Assembly (NCBI RefSeq): GCF_004919045.1
Contig: NZ_SWDW01000001.1
Location: forward strand, 310,001 to 374,000
Direction: 5' to 3'
DNA length: 64,000 bases
From: Sinomonas albida
GTDB taxonomy: Bacteria; Actinomycetota; Actinomycetes; Actinomycetales; Micrococcaceae
The position numbers and the translations under genes were made by a program. Shown in pieces: positions 8,873-16,895 of this stretch. The notes under the pieces are model-generated. The model was not told the origin of the DNA. It made no database searches and saw nothing but the letters and a program-made list of their open reading frames with translations. Position 1 is the first letter of the stretch, and the number at the start of each line of letters is the position of its first letter.

Positions 8873-10021
8873 CTAAGCGCTCTGCGCCTCCGGCACCGCA
8901 GCGAGGGCTCGCGTCGCCGCGACGGCGGCGGCCCGGCCCGCCCGCGTGGCCCCGATGGTGGACGCGGACGCCCCGTACCCCACGAGGAAGAGGCGCGGCT
9001 CGCGCACCACGCTGACGCCGTCTTCGGCCATGAGCACCCCGCCGCCCGGCTCCCGCAGCCGGAGCGGCGCGAGGTGCCCCAGCGACGCCCGGAAGCCCGT
9101 GGCCCACAGGATCGCGTCGAGTTCGAGTTCGGTCCCGTTCGCGAGGAGGGCGCCGTGCGCGGTGATGCGCTCGAGGGGCCCCTGCGACACGAGCACGCCC
9201 GCATCGATCCCGGCCCGATACTGCTCGGTGAGCGGCAGTCCCGTCGCGCCGACGACGCTGAGCGGCGGCAGCCCCGCCCGCGTGCGCTCGTTCACACGGC
9301 GTTCGACGTCGATGCCCCAGTCCGCGTCGAACGGCGCCTTGCGGAACTCGGGCGGGCGGCGCGTGGACCAGTGCGTCGTCGCGCCGGCGGCGTCGAGCTG
9401 GAGGAGGAACTGGAGCGCGGACGTCCCGCCGCCCACTACAAGCACGCGCTGGCCGCGGAACTCCTCCGCGCTCACGAAGTCGTGGGTGTGGAGCTGACGT
9501 CCGCGGAACAGCTCCTGGCCGGGATAGTGCGGCCAGTGCGGCCGGTCCCAGGTGCCGGTGGCGCTGATGACTGTTTGCGCCAGCCACTCGCGGCCGTCGT
9601 CCGCGCGCACGAGGAGCGGGCCGGCTCCGGCGGTCGAACCAGCCAGCCACGACCTGCCGTCGTCCGCGCGCACGAGGAGGGCGGCGCCGTCGTCCGTCCC
9701 TGCCACCGCCGCGACGCGCGCCGGCCGAACCACCGGGAGCGCGAACTCGCGCTCGTACGTGCCGTAGTAGCGGCCGACGACGGCGGAGCTCGGCTCGCGG
9801 GGATCCGGCGCCTCGAGCGGGAGGCCGGGGAGCGGGTGGAGTCCGTGCGCGGCGTCGAACGTCAGGGACGCCCACCGGTGCCGCCATGCCCCGCCGGGCC
9901 CGTCGTTTGCGTCGAGCACCACGAAGTCCGCCCACGCGCGCAGCCCCCTGCGCTGGAGCCAGTACGCCGCGCTGAGCCCCGCCTGGCCGGCCCCGACGAC
10001 CACCGTCTTGAGCGTCTCCAC
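8873..10021 (-). CDS. FAD-dependent NAD(P)-binding monooxygenase-like protein
   Basis: A 382-residue flavoprotein of the flavin-containing/Baeyer-Villiger monooxygenase superfamily. An FAD-binding GxGxxG motif opens the chain (VVVGAGQAGLSAAYWLQ). The NAD(P)-binding GxGxxS motif is VLVVGGGTSALQFLLQ. ATGTW and the late LWATGFR match family landmarks. It carries an exact in-frame duplication: LLVRADDGRSWLA and LLVRADDGREWLA lie 21 residues apart, from a 63-bp tandem duplication (9581-9616 and 9644-9679). The start is a GTG at 10021 behind GGGAGGG. The substrate is unknown; proximity to purU may simply be operonic. Confidence 0.8.
   Translation of the reverse strand: METLKTVVVGAGQAGLSAAYWLQRRGLRAWADFVVLDANDGPGGAWRHRWASLTFDAAHGLHPLPGLPLEAPDPREPSSAVVGRYYGTYEREFALPVVRPARVAAVAGTDDGAALLVRADDGRSWLAGSTAGAGPLLVRADDGREWLAQTVISATGTWDRPHWPHYPGQELFRGRQLHTHDFVSAEEFRGQRVLVVGGGTSALQFLLQLDAAGATTHWSTRRPPEFRKAPFDADWGIDVERRVNERTRAGLPPLSVVGATGLPLTEQYRAGIDAGVLVSQGPLERITAHGALLANGTELELDAILWATGFRASLGHLAPLRLREPGGGVLMAEDGVSVVREPRLFLVGYGASASTIGATRAGRAAAVAATRALAAVPEAQSA
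9581..9680 (-). repeat. 63-bp in-frame tandem duplication in the monooxygenase-like gene
   Basis: CAGCCAC and the GTCGTCCGCGCGCACGAGGAG segment recur 63 bp apart, encoding two copies of an LLVRADDGR-x-WLA block separated by Gly/Ala-rich linker. The near-identity suggests a recent duplication. Confidence 0.8.
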
Positions 10022-10103
10022 TCTGCCCTCCCGCCACTACGCTGACACGTCAACCATCGGCGTAACCATGCGAAACGGCCGGGTGTTCCCGGCGCAGCCG
10101 GGA

Positions 10104-10109
10104 TAGACT
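10104..10109 (+). promoter_or_regulatory. -10 box of the glyA riboswitch transcript
   Basis: TAGACT lies 7-10 bp upstream of where the riboswitch structure begins. No clear -35 was found. Confidence 0.4.
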
Positions 10110-10111
10110 GT

Positions 10112-10230
10112 CGGCGTCGCGACTGGCGTTGGGTGGGTCACCACCGGGGAGCGGCGCGCGCGGCGGCGCCAAGCTTCGGCTGGGCGGCGCGGCGCACCGG
10201 GACACCGTGGGTCGTACGCCTGGGCCAGGG
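10112..10230 (+). ncRNA. ZTP (pfl) riboswitch upstream of glyA-folD
   Basis: The 312-bp gap before glyA contains the conserved parts of a ZTP/pfl riboswitch: GCGACTGGCG (10119-10128), a short hairpin GGGTGGGTCACCACC (10131-10145), GGGGAGCG (10146-10153), and after a variable GC-rich linker the signature CGCCTGGGC (10218-10226). ZTP riboswitches sense ZMP/ZTP, which accumulate when 10-formyl-tetrahydrofolate is short, and commonly control glyA and folD, the genes downstream. Recognition rests on motif memory and gene context; a covariance-model search was not possible. An expression platform probably lies between 10231 and 10333. Confidence 0.85.
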
Positions 10231-10333
10231 GTCGAGCACCATCGCGCCGTCACGCCTCGGAAGCAAGTTCCAGCCCGGGCAGGGCGGCCGGTAGCCTGAC
10301 CAGTAGCACGCCGAGCCCAATCCAGGAGATCCC

Positions 10334-11626
10334 GTGACCACCACGAATCCCACCGTGTCCTCCGTCAGCAACCTTCCGCTTGCCGACGTCGACCCCGAGA
10401 TCGCCGCAGTCCTCGAGCAGGAGCTGGGCCGCCAGCGCGACACGCTCGAGATGATCGCCTCCGAGAACTTCGCGCCGCGCGCCGTCATGGAGGCGCAGGG
10501 CTCGGTTCTCACGAACAAGTACGCCGAGGGCTATCCCGGCCGCCGCTACTACGGCGGTTGCGAGTACGTGGACGTCGCCGAGAATCTCGCGATCAGCCGC
10601 GTCAAGGAGCTCTTCGGGGCCGAATTCGCGAACGTCCAGCCCCACTCGGGTGCGCAGGCCAACGCCGCCGCGCTCGCCGCGATGATCAACCCGGGGGACA
10701 AGATCCTGGGCCTCTCGCTCGCGCACGGCGGCCACCTCACCCACGGCATGAAGCTCAACTTCTCCGGCAAGCTCTACCAGGTCGCCGCCTACCAGGTCGA
10801 AGAGGACACTTTCCGCATCGACATGGACAAGCTCCGCGAGCAGGCCCTTGCCGAGCGCCCGAACGTCATCATCGCGGGCTGGTCCGCGTACCCCCGCCAC
10901 CTCGACTTCGCCGCGTTCCGCTCGATCGCGGACGAGGTCGGCGCGCTGTTGTGGACGGACATGGCGCACTTCGCCGGCCTCGTGGCCGCGGGGCTCCACC
11001 CGAGCCCGGTCCCGGACTCGCACGTCGTGACCTCGACCGTGCACAAGACCCTCGCGGGCCCGCGCTCCGGCGTGATCCTCGCGAAGCAGGATTTCGCCAA
11101 GAAGATCAACTCGAACGTCTTCCCCGGCCAGCAGGGCGGCCCGCTCATGCACGTGATCGCCGCGAAGGCCGTCGCGTTCAAGATTGCGGGCTCCGACGAG
11201 TTCAAGGAGCGCCAGGAGCGCGTCCTCGAGGGTGCCCGCATCATCGCGGACCGCCTCAACCAGAAGGACGTCGCGGACGCGGGCGTCTCGGTCCTCACGG
11301 GCGGAACCGACGTTCACCTCGTGCTCGTGGACCTGCGCAACTCCCAGCTCGACGGCCAGCAGGCCGAGGACCTCCTCCACGAGGTCGGCATCACGGTCAA
11401 CCGCAACGCCGTCCCGTTCGATCCGCGCCCGCCGATGGTCACGTCCGGCCTCCGCATCGGCACGCCGGCCCTCGCGACGCGCGGCTTCGGCGCCGCGGAG
11501 TTCACCGAGGTCGCGGACATCATCGCGTCCGCCCTCAAGGGCGGCGCCGATCTCGCGTCTCTCCAGGCCCGCGTCGACAAGCTCACCGCGGACTTCCCGC
11601 TGTACCCGGGCCACGAGGAGTGGTGA
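10334..11626 (+). CDS. glyA: Serine hydroxymethyltransferase
   Basis: A 430-residue PLP enzyme that converts serine and tetrahydrofolate to glycine and 5,10-methylene-tetrahydrofolate in the cytoplasm. Landmarks are IASENF near residue 42, [21 protein letters not shown], and the PLP lysine motif [13 protein letters not shown] with Lys238. The length is normal for the family. The start is GTG with AGGAGAT eight bases upstream. It is the first gene behind the ZTP riboswitch, and folD follows within 10 bp, so the two consecutive one-carbon steps are co-expressed. Confidence 0.97.
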   Translation: MTTTNPTVSSVSNLPLADVDPEIAAVLEQELGRQRDTLEMIASENFAPRAVMEAQGSVLTNKYAEGYPGRRYYGGCEYVDVAENLAISRVKELFGAEFANVQPHSGAQANAAALAAMINPGDKILGLSLAHGGHLTHGMKLNFSGKLYQVAAYQVEEDTFRIDMDKLREQALAERPNVIIAGWSAYPRHLDFAAFRSIADEVGALLWTDMAHFAGLVAAGLHPSPVPDSHVVTSTVHKTLAGPRSGVILAKQDFAKKINSNVFPGQQGGPLMHVIAAKAVAFKIAGSDEFKERQERVLEGARIIADRLNQKDVADAGVSVLTGGTDVHLVLVDLRNSQLDGQQAEDLLHEVGITVNRNAVPFDPRPPMVTSGLRIGTPALATRGFGAAEFTEVADIIASALKGGADLASLQARVDKLTADFPLYPGHEEW

Positions 11627-11634
11627 GTACACCG

Positions 11635-12543
11635 ATGACGACTAGCTCATCGGGAAAGAACGCAGTCGTCCTCGACGGGCGGGCCGCCTCCGCGGCCATC
11701 AAGGCTGAGCTCGCCGAGCGGGTCGAGGCCCTCAAGGGCAAGGGCATCACGCCCGGGATCGCGACCGTCCTCGTCGGTGCGGATCCGGCCTCCCAGCTGT
11801 ACGTCGGCATGAAGCACAAGCAGTCCGTCGCGATCGGGATGAACTCGATCCAGAAGGAGCTGCCGGCCGACGCGACGCAGGAGCAGGTCGAAGCCCTCAT
11901 CGACGAGCTCAACGCCGACCCGACGTGCCACGGGTACATCGTGCAGCTCCCGCTGCCGAAGCACCTCGACACGGACGCGATCCTCGAGCGGATCGATCCT
12001 GCGAAGGATGCCGACGGGCTCCACCCGACCAACCTCGGGCGGCTCGTGCTCAACGTCAACGGCCGGATCGACACGCCGCTGCCGTGCACCCCTCGCGGCG
12101 TGATCGAGCTGCTGGTGCGTAACGGCTATGACCTGAAGGGCAAGCACGTCGTCGTCGTGGGCCGCGGGGTGACGATCGGCCGCTCGATCCCGCTCCTGCT
12201 CACGCGCCGTGAGATCAACGCGACGGTCACGCTCACCCACACGGGCACCCAGGACCTCTCGTCCCACCTCCGCCAGGCGGACGTCATCGTCGCCGCGGCC
12301 GGCGTCAAGCACATCGTGAGGCCGGAGGACGTCAACCCGGGCGCTGCCGTGCTGGACGTCGGCGTGACGCGCGAGGAGGACCCCGACGGCGGCAAGCCGA
12401 AGGTGTTCGGCGACGTCGACCCGCGGGTGGCGGACGTGGCGGGCTTCATCTCGCCAAACCCCGGCGGCGTGGGCCCCATGACCGTCGCGCTGCTCATGAC
12501 CAACGTGGTCGAGGCTGCGGAGCGCGAGGCCGCGCGCGCCTGA
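11635..12543 (+). CDS. folD: Methylenetetrahydrofolate dehydrogenase/cyclohydrolase
   Basis: A 302-residue bifunctional enzyme interconverting 5,10-methylene-, 5,10-methenyl- and 10-formyl-tetrahydrofolate. The substrate domain has YVGMKHKQ with the catalytic Lys, and [21 protein letters not shown] and [11 protein letters not shown] follow, and the NADP fold shows [14 protein letters not shown], the actinobacterial variant of the usual VVGRS motif. I use the ATG at 11635; GTG codons at 11620 and 11623 overlapping the glyA stop are alternatives because the GAGGAG ribosome site is closer to them. It is the second gene of the riboswitch-controlled operon. Confidence 0.95.
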   Translation: MTTSSSGKNAVVLDGRAASAAIKAELAERVEALKGKGITPGIATVLVGADPASQLYVGMKHKQSVAIGMNSIQKELPADATQEQVEALIDELNADPTCHGYIVQLPLPKHLDTDAILERIDPAKDADGLHPTNLGRLVLNVNGRIDTPLPCTPRGVIELLVRNGYDLKGKHVVVVGRGVTIGRSIPLLLTRREINATVTLTHTGTQDLSSHLRQADVIVAAAGVKHIVRPEDVNPGAAVLDVGVTREEDPDGGKPKVFGDVDPRVADVAGFISPNPGGVGPMTVALLMTNVVEAAEREAARA

Positions 12544-12589
12544 GCCGCCGCGGCGGACTCAGCATGCTCCCGGTGGAGTAGCCCCGTGT

Positions 12590-12626
12590 GCGCCCCGCGG
12601 CCGACGACGGCGCCCACCCGGGGCGC
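12590..12626 (+). terminator. Possible terminator of glyA-folD
   Basis: GCGCCCCG (12590-12597) pairs perfectly with CGGGGCGC (12619-12626). A small palindrome CCGCCGCGGCGG (12545-12556) directly follows the folD stop. There is no T tract. The hairpin ends just before the -10 of the next gene. Confidence 0.35.
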
Positions 12627-12627
12627 G

Positions 12628-12633
12628 TAGGCT
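12628..12633 (+). promoter_or_regulatory. -10 box TAGGCT, leaderless start predicted
   Basis: TAGGCT begins exactly 12 bp upstream of the histidine kinase ATG at 12640, leaving no room for a ribosome site. Confidence 0.5.
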
Positions 12634-12639
12634 CGACCC

Positions 12640-13848
12640 ATGCGGGCGCGGGACGGTGATCAGGCGGGCCCCGGCAGCCCTTGGCCGGGGAACCCTTGGT
12701 CTGGCAACCCATGGTCGGGCAACCCTTGGTCTGGCCGGTCGCGGCCCCGCCGCGCCCCGTGGCCGGTGCTCGTGGTCGCGGCGGGAATCCTCGCCGTCGT
12801 CCAGGTCGTGGGCACCCACGTCTCGTCGTTCCGTCAGCCGACCGCCCACCCGCTGGACCTCCTCGCTGCCGTGCTACTCGTGGCGGGCCCTGCCTTGCTG
12901 ATCGGACTCCGGCGCCGTCCGGGGCCCGTGGTCGCTGCGGTCGCGGCCGTGACGATCGCGTACTTCGCGCTCGGCTACGCGTGGGGCCCGGTGCTCATCT
13001 CTCCGGTCCTGGCCCTGATCCTCGCGACGGCGGCGGGGGCACGCCGCTGGTCGTGGTCGTCCGGCGCCGCGCTCGTGGTCGCGGGTGCGGTCGACGCGTT
13101 CCAGGCCGGCGACTGGCTGCGCGCCGCAGCGGTGGCGGCGTGGACCGCCGTCGTGCTCTTCCTCGGCGAGGCCCTGCGCGTGCGCCGAGAGCGCTTCGCG
13201 GCACGCCGCCGGGAGTGGGAGGCCCACCGGAGGGAGGCCCGGGACCAGGAGCGGCTCGAGCTCGCGCGTGACATCCATGACGTTGTGGCCCACTCGCTCT
13301 CGCTCATCAACGTCCGCGCAAGCGTGGCGCTCCACCTCGCGGACCGCCGCCCGGAGGAGCTCCGGCCCGCGCTCGAGGCCATCAAGCTGGCCAGCCACGA
13401 GGCGCTCGGCGAGGTCCGGGAGCTGCTCGGGGTCCTCCGCCAGGACGCGCCCGTGACGCCGGGTGAGCCACTCGAGCGGGTGCCGTCGCTCATCGACGAC
13501 GCCCGGGGCACTGGCCTCGAGGTGACCCTGTCCTCGGGACTCGTGCCGCCGCCGTCGCCCGCTCTCCAGCGCGTGGCCTACCGGGTGGTCCAGGAGGCGC
13601 TCACCAACGCCGTGCGCCACTCCGGCGCCCACCGCGTGACGGTGCGGCTCGCACGCGAGCGTGGGCTCGTGGTGGTCGAGGTGCACGACGACGGCGCGGG
13701 ACTCCGCGGCGCAGCGCCCGGCTCGGGGCTGCGCGGCATGCGCGAGCGCGTCGAGGCCGTGGGCGGGGCCCTGACCCTCGCGGACGACGGCGGCCTGCGG
13801 GTCCGCGCCGAGCTCCCCGAGGCGCGGGTCGGAGAGGGCACCCGGTGA
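12640..13848 (+). CDS. Sensor histidine kinase (HisKA_3 / LiaS-NarX type)
   Basis: A 402-residue membrane sensor kinase. The N-terminus holds a 5-residue tandem repeat, GNPWS (about residues 17-31), then four to six membrane helices (roughly residues 42-180) with almost no extracytoplasmic loop. The kinase core is HisKA_3: phospho-acceptor His213 in LARDIHDVVAHSLSLI, then an HATPase_c domain with QEALTNAVRHSGA and HDDGAGLRG. A compact membrane sensor of this kind often detects envelope or lipid changes; the signal is unknown here. The stop overlaps the response regulator start (GTGA), so the pair is translationally coupled. Confidence 0.9.
   Translation: MRARDGDQAGPGSPWPGNPWSGNPWSGNPWSGRSRPRRAPWPVLVVAAGILAVVQVVGTHVSSFRQPTAHPLDLLAAVLLVAGPALLIGLRRRPGPVVAAVAAVTIAYFALGYAWGPVLISPVLALILATAAGARRWSWSSGAALVVAGAVDAFQAGDWLRAAAVAAWTAVVLFLGEALRVRRERFAARRREWEAHRREARDQERLELARDIHDVVAHSLSLINVRASVALHLADRRPEELRPALEAIKLASHEALGEVRELLGVLRQDAPVTPGEPLERVPSLIDDARGTGLEVTLSSGLVPPPSPALQRVAYRVVQEALTNAVRHSGAHRVTVRLARERGLVVVEVHDDGAGLRGAAPGSGLRGMRERVEAVGGALTLADDGGLRVRAELPEARVGEGTR
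12681..12735 (+). repeat. 15-bp tandem repeat encoding GNPWS
   Basis: About three and a half copies of a 15-bp unit (GGCAACCCTTGGTCT type) encode repeated Gly-Asn-Pro-Trp-Ser in the cytoplasmic N-terminus of the sensor kinase. Unit length keeps the frame whatever the copy number. Confidence 0.85.
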
Positions 13849-14576
13849 TCAGGATCCTCATCGCGGACGACCAGGCCCTTATCCGTGCAGGCTTCAGGGC
13901 CCTTCTCGACGCCGAGCCGGACATGGAGGTCGTGGGGGAGGCGGGGACCGGAACGGAGGCGGTCGCCGCGGTGGCGCGCCTCGCCCCAGACGTCGTGCTC
14001 ATGGACATCCGCATGCCGGGCGGCGATGGGCTCGAGGCCACGCGAACCATCCTCGCCGCCGCGCCTGCGCCGGGGCGCGTCGCGTCGAATCCGGGCACGG
14101 ACGGAGGGTCCGGGGCCGGGACGGCTTCCCACGGCCCGCGCGTCGTCATCCTCACGACGTTCGAGCTCGACGAGTACGTCACCGGCGCCATCCGGGCCGG
14201 TGCGAGCGGCTTCCTCGTCAAGGACACGGAGCCCGAGGACCTCGTCCGCGCGGTACGGGCCGTCCACGAGGGCGACGCGATGCTGTCGCCCTCGGTGACG
14301 AGGAGGCTCCTCGAGCGGCTCGCGGCGGAGCGGCCGTCCGCGCCGGCGGCCCAGCCGGCCGACGTGCGGCTGCTGACCGAACGTGAGCGCGAGGTGGTCG
14401 CGCTCGTGGGGCAGGGGCTCAACAACGCCGAGATCGGCGAGCGGCTCTACATCACGCCGCTCACGGCGAAGACGCACGTCTCGCGGGCCATGACGAAGCT
14501 CGGCCTCCGGGACCGCGCGCAGCTCGTGGTCCTCGCCTACGAATCGGGTCTCGTCCGGCCGGGCTGGCTCGGCTGA
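13845..14576 (+). CDS. NarL/LuxR family response regulator
   Basis: A 243-residue DNA-binding partner of the adjacent kinase. The receiver domain has the acidic pair in IADDQ, phospho-acceptor Asp54 in VVLMDIRMPGGDG, the Thr in VVILTTFELD and Lys in GFLVKDTEPEDL. A LuxR-type helix-turn-helix follows (LTEREREVVALVGQGLNNAEIG). The receiver has an extra segment of roughly 22 residues, rich in Gly, Ala and Ser, after TRTILAAAPA and before the VVILTTF strand, where family members normally have a short loop. The start is a GTG overlapping the kinase stop. Confidence 0.92.
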   Translation: MIRILIADDQALIRAGFRALLDAEPDMEVVGEAGTGTEAVAAVARLAPDVVLMDIRMPGGDGLEATRTILAAAPAPGRVASNPGTDGGSGAGTASHGPRVVILTTFELDEYVTGAIRAGASGFLVKDTEPEDLVRAVRAVHEGDAMLSPSVTRRLLERLAAERPSAPAAQPADVRLLTEREREVVALVGQGLNNAEIGERLYITPLTAKTHVSRAMTKLGLRDRAQLVVLAYESGLVRPGWLG

Positions 14577-14800
14577 CGCGGATCGCCGCCGGCGTGGTCC
14601 CTTACGGCCGGCGGGTTCCCTCTCGCTGGCGTTTTCCCTGGGGCCGGCAGGTTCCCTCTGACGGAGCATCGGCGGCTGCTCCGCGCGGAGTAGCGGTGCG
14701 CGGCCAAGTCACTCCGGCCGGCGGACGCGCGCGAGCGGCCGTCGCCGAAGACTTGAATCAGCGGCTGAAGGCCAGCCGACAGACAATCAAGGGGCTCACA
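14577..14800. other. Intergenic stretch with a short direct repeat
   Basis: No gene is convincing here. The GGCCGGCGGGTTCCCTCT type sequence near 14606 recurs near 14643 with one change, and a third TTTTCCCT lies between. No promoter or hairpin stands out. Confidence 0.4.
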
Positions 14801-15187
14801 ATGACCGCTCTTTCAGTGATGGCGGACACCGCCGCGTGGCACGGCGCCTGGTTCGGGCCGTGGTTCCTGCTCATCCCGCTCGCCTGGATCCTCGTCTTCG
14901 TGCTCATCTTCACGTTCGGGCGCCGCTTCTGGTGGCGCCGCCACTGGGGTGAGTTCCAGGGCTACGCCGGTCCGGGGTATGCCGGTCCCGGGTACGGCGT
15001 ACGGGGTTACGGAGGTCGGGGAATGGGTGGCCAAGGATATGGAGACCAGGGGACTGACGTTCAGGATCCAGACGTCCAGGGGAACAGCGCCGAGGGCGTC
15101 CTGCGCGAGCGTTTCGCGCGGGGCGAGATCGACGAGACCGAATACCGGCAGCGGCTCGAGGTGCTGCGCGCCGAACAGGGTAGCTGA
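14801..15187 (+). CDS. Small membrane protein with C-terminal SHOCT domain
   Basis: A 128-residue protein. One membrane helix (about residues 20-40, WFLLIPLAWILVFVLIFTF) is followed by Arg/Trp-rich RRFWWRRHW, a Gly/Tyr-rich linker with pentapeptide repeats (YAGPG, GYGGRG types), and a SHOCT domain at the end (LRERFARGEIDETEYRQRLEVL). SHOCT domains are short oligomerisation modules found at the ends of unrelated proteins; function here is unknown. The start is ATG 14801 behind AAGGGG. It follows the two-component pair by 224 bp and may belong to its regulon, which is speculation. Confidence 0.8.
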   Translation: MTALSVMADTAAWHGAWFGPWFLLIPLAWILVFVLIFTFGRRFWWRRHWGEFQGYAGPGYAGPGYGVRGYGGRGMGGQGYGDQGTDVQDPDVQGNSAEGVLRERFARGEIDETEYRQRLEVLRAEQGS

Positions 15188-15255
15188 CTGGGCTCGCGCC
15201 GGCAGACCGAGCTGACCGGCCGGGCTGGCCGGGCCTCGCGGAGCTGACGAAGCAA

Positions 15256-15299
15256 TGAGCCCGTCCCTTCGAGTCCACGTACTGGAAGGGACGGGCTCA
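15256..15299. terminator. Bidirectional terminator hairpin
   Basis: A perfect 15-bp stem, TGAGCCCGTCCCTTC (15256-15270) with 15285-15299, and a 14-nt loop lie between two convergent genes. The strong stem and the position support termination from both sides. Confidence 0.8.
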
Positions 15300-15315
15300 C
15301 TCCCCGCCGCGCGGC

Positions 15316-16695
15316 CTAAACCTCGGCCCGCTCCACTGCGAGGCCCGGCTTGGAGCCGAACATCGTGGCTCCCGTGGCCTGCTCCGCTTCGTGGTCAGGG
15401 CCGAGCGGGATGCCCCGGCGGTCCCGGAGGCATGCGACGGCGCCGATCGACACGAGCGTAACGATGAGCAGGTAGAGCGAGATCGAGGCCGTGGTGCCCG
15501 TCGCCTGGAGCAGGGCCTGGGCGATGGTTGGGGCGAACGCACCGCCCAGGATTGCGCCGATTGCATACGAGATCGAGACCCCCGAGAAGCGCACGGACGC
15601 GGGGAAGATCTCCGCGTACCAGGCGGCCTGCGGGCCGTACGAGAGTCCGAGTCCTATCGAGAACAGCAGCAGACCCGCGTAGAGACCGCCGAGGGTGCCG
15701 GTGTTCACGAACCAGAACAGCGGGAAGACCATGAGCACCTGGAGGCCGAAGCCGATGAAGTAGGTCTTCTTCCGCCCGATCGCGTCGGCAAGGATCCCGG
15801 CGACGGCCGTCGAGACGAACCAGAGACCGGCGCCGACGGTCGTCGCAACGAGCACGGCCGTGGCGTCCATCTTGAGCTTCCCCGTTGCGTAGCCCTGGAT
15901 GAAGCCGCCCGTCGTCATGTACCCCGCGGCGTTGTTGCCAACGAACACGAGCGCCGCGAGGATCACGAGGTGCCAGTGCTTGCGGAACAGCACCACGATC
16001 GGCACCTTGGCCTGCCGGCCGCGCTCCGCCAGCTCGGCGAAGACGGGGCTCTCCTCGACTGTGCGCCGGACGAAGAAGCCCACGACGATGAGCACGACGC
16101 TGAGCAGGAAAGGCACGCGCCATCCCCACTCGAGGAACGCCTTGCCGGGGGAGATCACGCCGGTCATGAGCGCCATCACTCCCGACGCGATGAGCATGCC
16201 GAGCGGCACGCCGAGCTGCGGGAATGAGCCGGCGCGGCCGCGTCGGCCCGCCGAGGCGTGCTCGACTGCCATGAGCACCGCGCCGCCCCATTCGCCGCCG
16301 GCCGAGATGCCCTGGATGATGCGCAAGACGAGCAGGAGGATCGGCGCGCCCAGTCCGAGCTGCGCGTACGTGGGCAGCAGGCCGATGAGCGTCGTGGAGC
16401 CACCCATGAGAAAAAGCGTGAGCACAAGCATCGCGCGCCGGCCGATCAGGTCACCGAAGTGACCCGCGAGGAACGCTCCTAGCGGCCGGAACAGGAAACT
16501 GATGCCCACCGTGGCGAACGAAAGCAGCAGCGCGATGTTCTCTCCGGCGGGTTTGAAGAAGAGTTCGGCGAAGACGAGGGCAGCGCCGGTGGCGTAGATG
16601 AAGTAGTCGTACCACTCGATCGTGGTGCCGATGATGGTGGCCAGCGCGACGCGGCGCTGGGTCGAGCTGGCGGATGCGGCGCCTTGAGTGTTCAT
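15316..16695 (-). CDS. MFS permease, metabolite:H+ symporter (shikimate/aromatic-acid type)
   Basis: A 459-residue major facilitator with about twelve membrane helices. The MHS-family opening IGTTIEWYDYFIYATGAAL is present, the loop 2-3 motif reads GHFGDLIGRRAML, and LRIIQGISAGGEWGG is the characteristic helix-4/5 sequence. Relatives carry shikimate, aromatic or other organic acids with protons; the true substrate is unknown. The start is ATG 16695 with AAGGA upstream. The gene is divergent from a LysR regulator and near a P450 system, suggesting uptake of that system's substrate, which is inference. Confidence 0.88.
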   Translation of the reverse strand: MNTQGAASASSTQRRVALATIIGTTIEWYDYFIYATGAALVFAELFFKPAGENIALLLSFATVGISFLFRPLGAFLAGHFGDLIGRRAMLVLTLFLMGGSTTLIGLLPTYAQLGLGAPILLLVLRIIQGISAGGEWGGAVLMAVEHASAGRRGRAGSFPQLGVPLGMLIASGVMALMTGVISPGKAFLEWGWRVPFLLSVVLIVVGFFVRRTVEESPVFAELAERGRQAKVPIVVLFRKHWHLVILAALVFVGNNAAGYMTTGGFIQGYATGKLKMDATAVLVATTVGAGLWFVSTAVAGILADAIGRKKTYFIGFGLQVLMVFPLFWFVNTGTLGGLYAGLLLFSIGLGLSYGPQAAWYAEIFPASVRFSGVSISYAIGAILGGAFAPTIAQALLQATGTTASISLYLLIVTLVSIGAVACLRDRRGIPLGPDHEAEQATGATMFGSKPGLAVERAEV

Positions 16696-16711
16696 CTGTG
16701 TCCTTGGGTTC

Positions 16712-16729
16712 GGCATCAGCGCTGATGCC
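16712..16729. promoter_or_regulatory. Perfect 18-bp palindrome between permease and LysR genes
   Basis: GGCATCAGC meets its exact complement GCTGATGCC, 17 bp upstream of the permease start. It may be an operator or an RNA hairpin in the permease leader. The A/T-rich promoter zone for both genes lies at about 16829-16878. Confidence 0.45.
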
Positions 16730-16895
16730 TGCTGAGAGGCGGCTCGTGGCCGCAGGGGCGAGAGCGGCGCGGGTGGGCGCCGGGCGTTGCGAACGGTGAC
16801 ACCATGGTGGCCGCCACCTTCTTGCATGTAAACTTCAGAAAATCGGCAAAGAACTTCGTTTCAACTTATTTTTTCCTCCCTTGAGGCGGTGGACC

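Noticed and set aside
10022-10333. Glycine riboswitch upstream of glyA
   Set aside because: The conserved blocks fit the ZTP/pfl pattern, and I could not find the paired glycine aptamer motifs.
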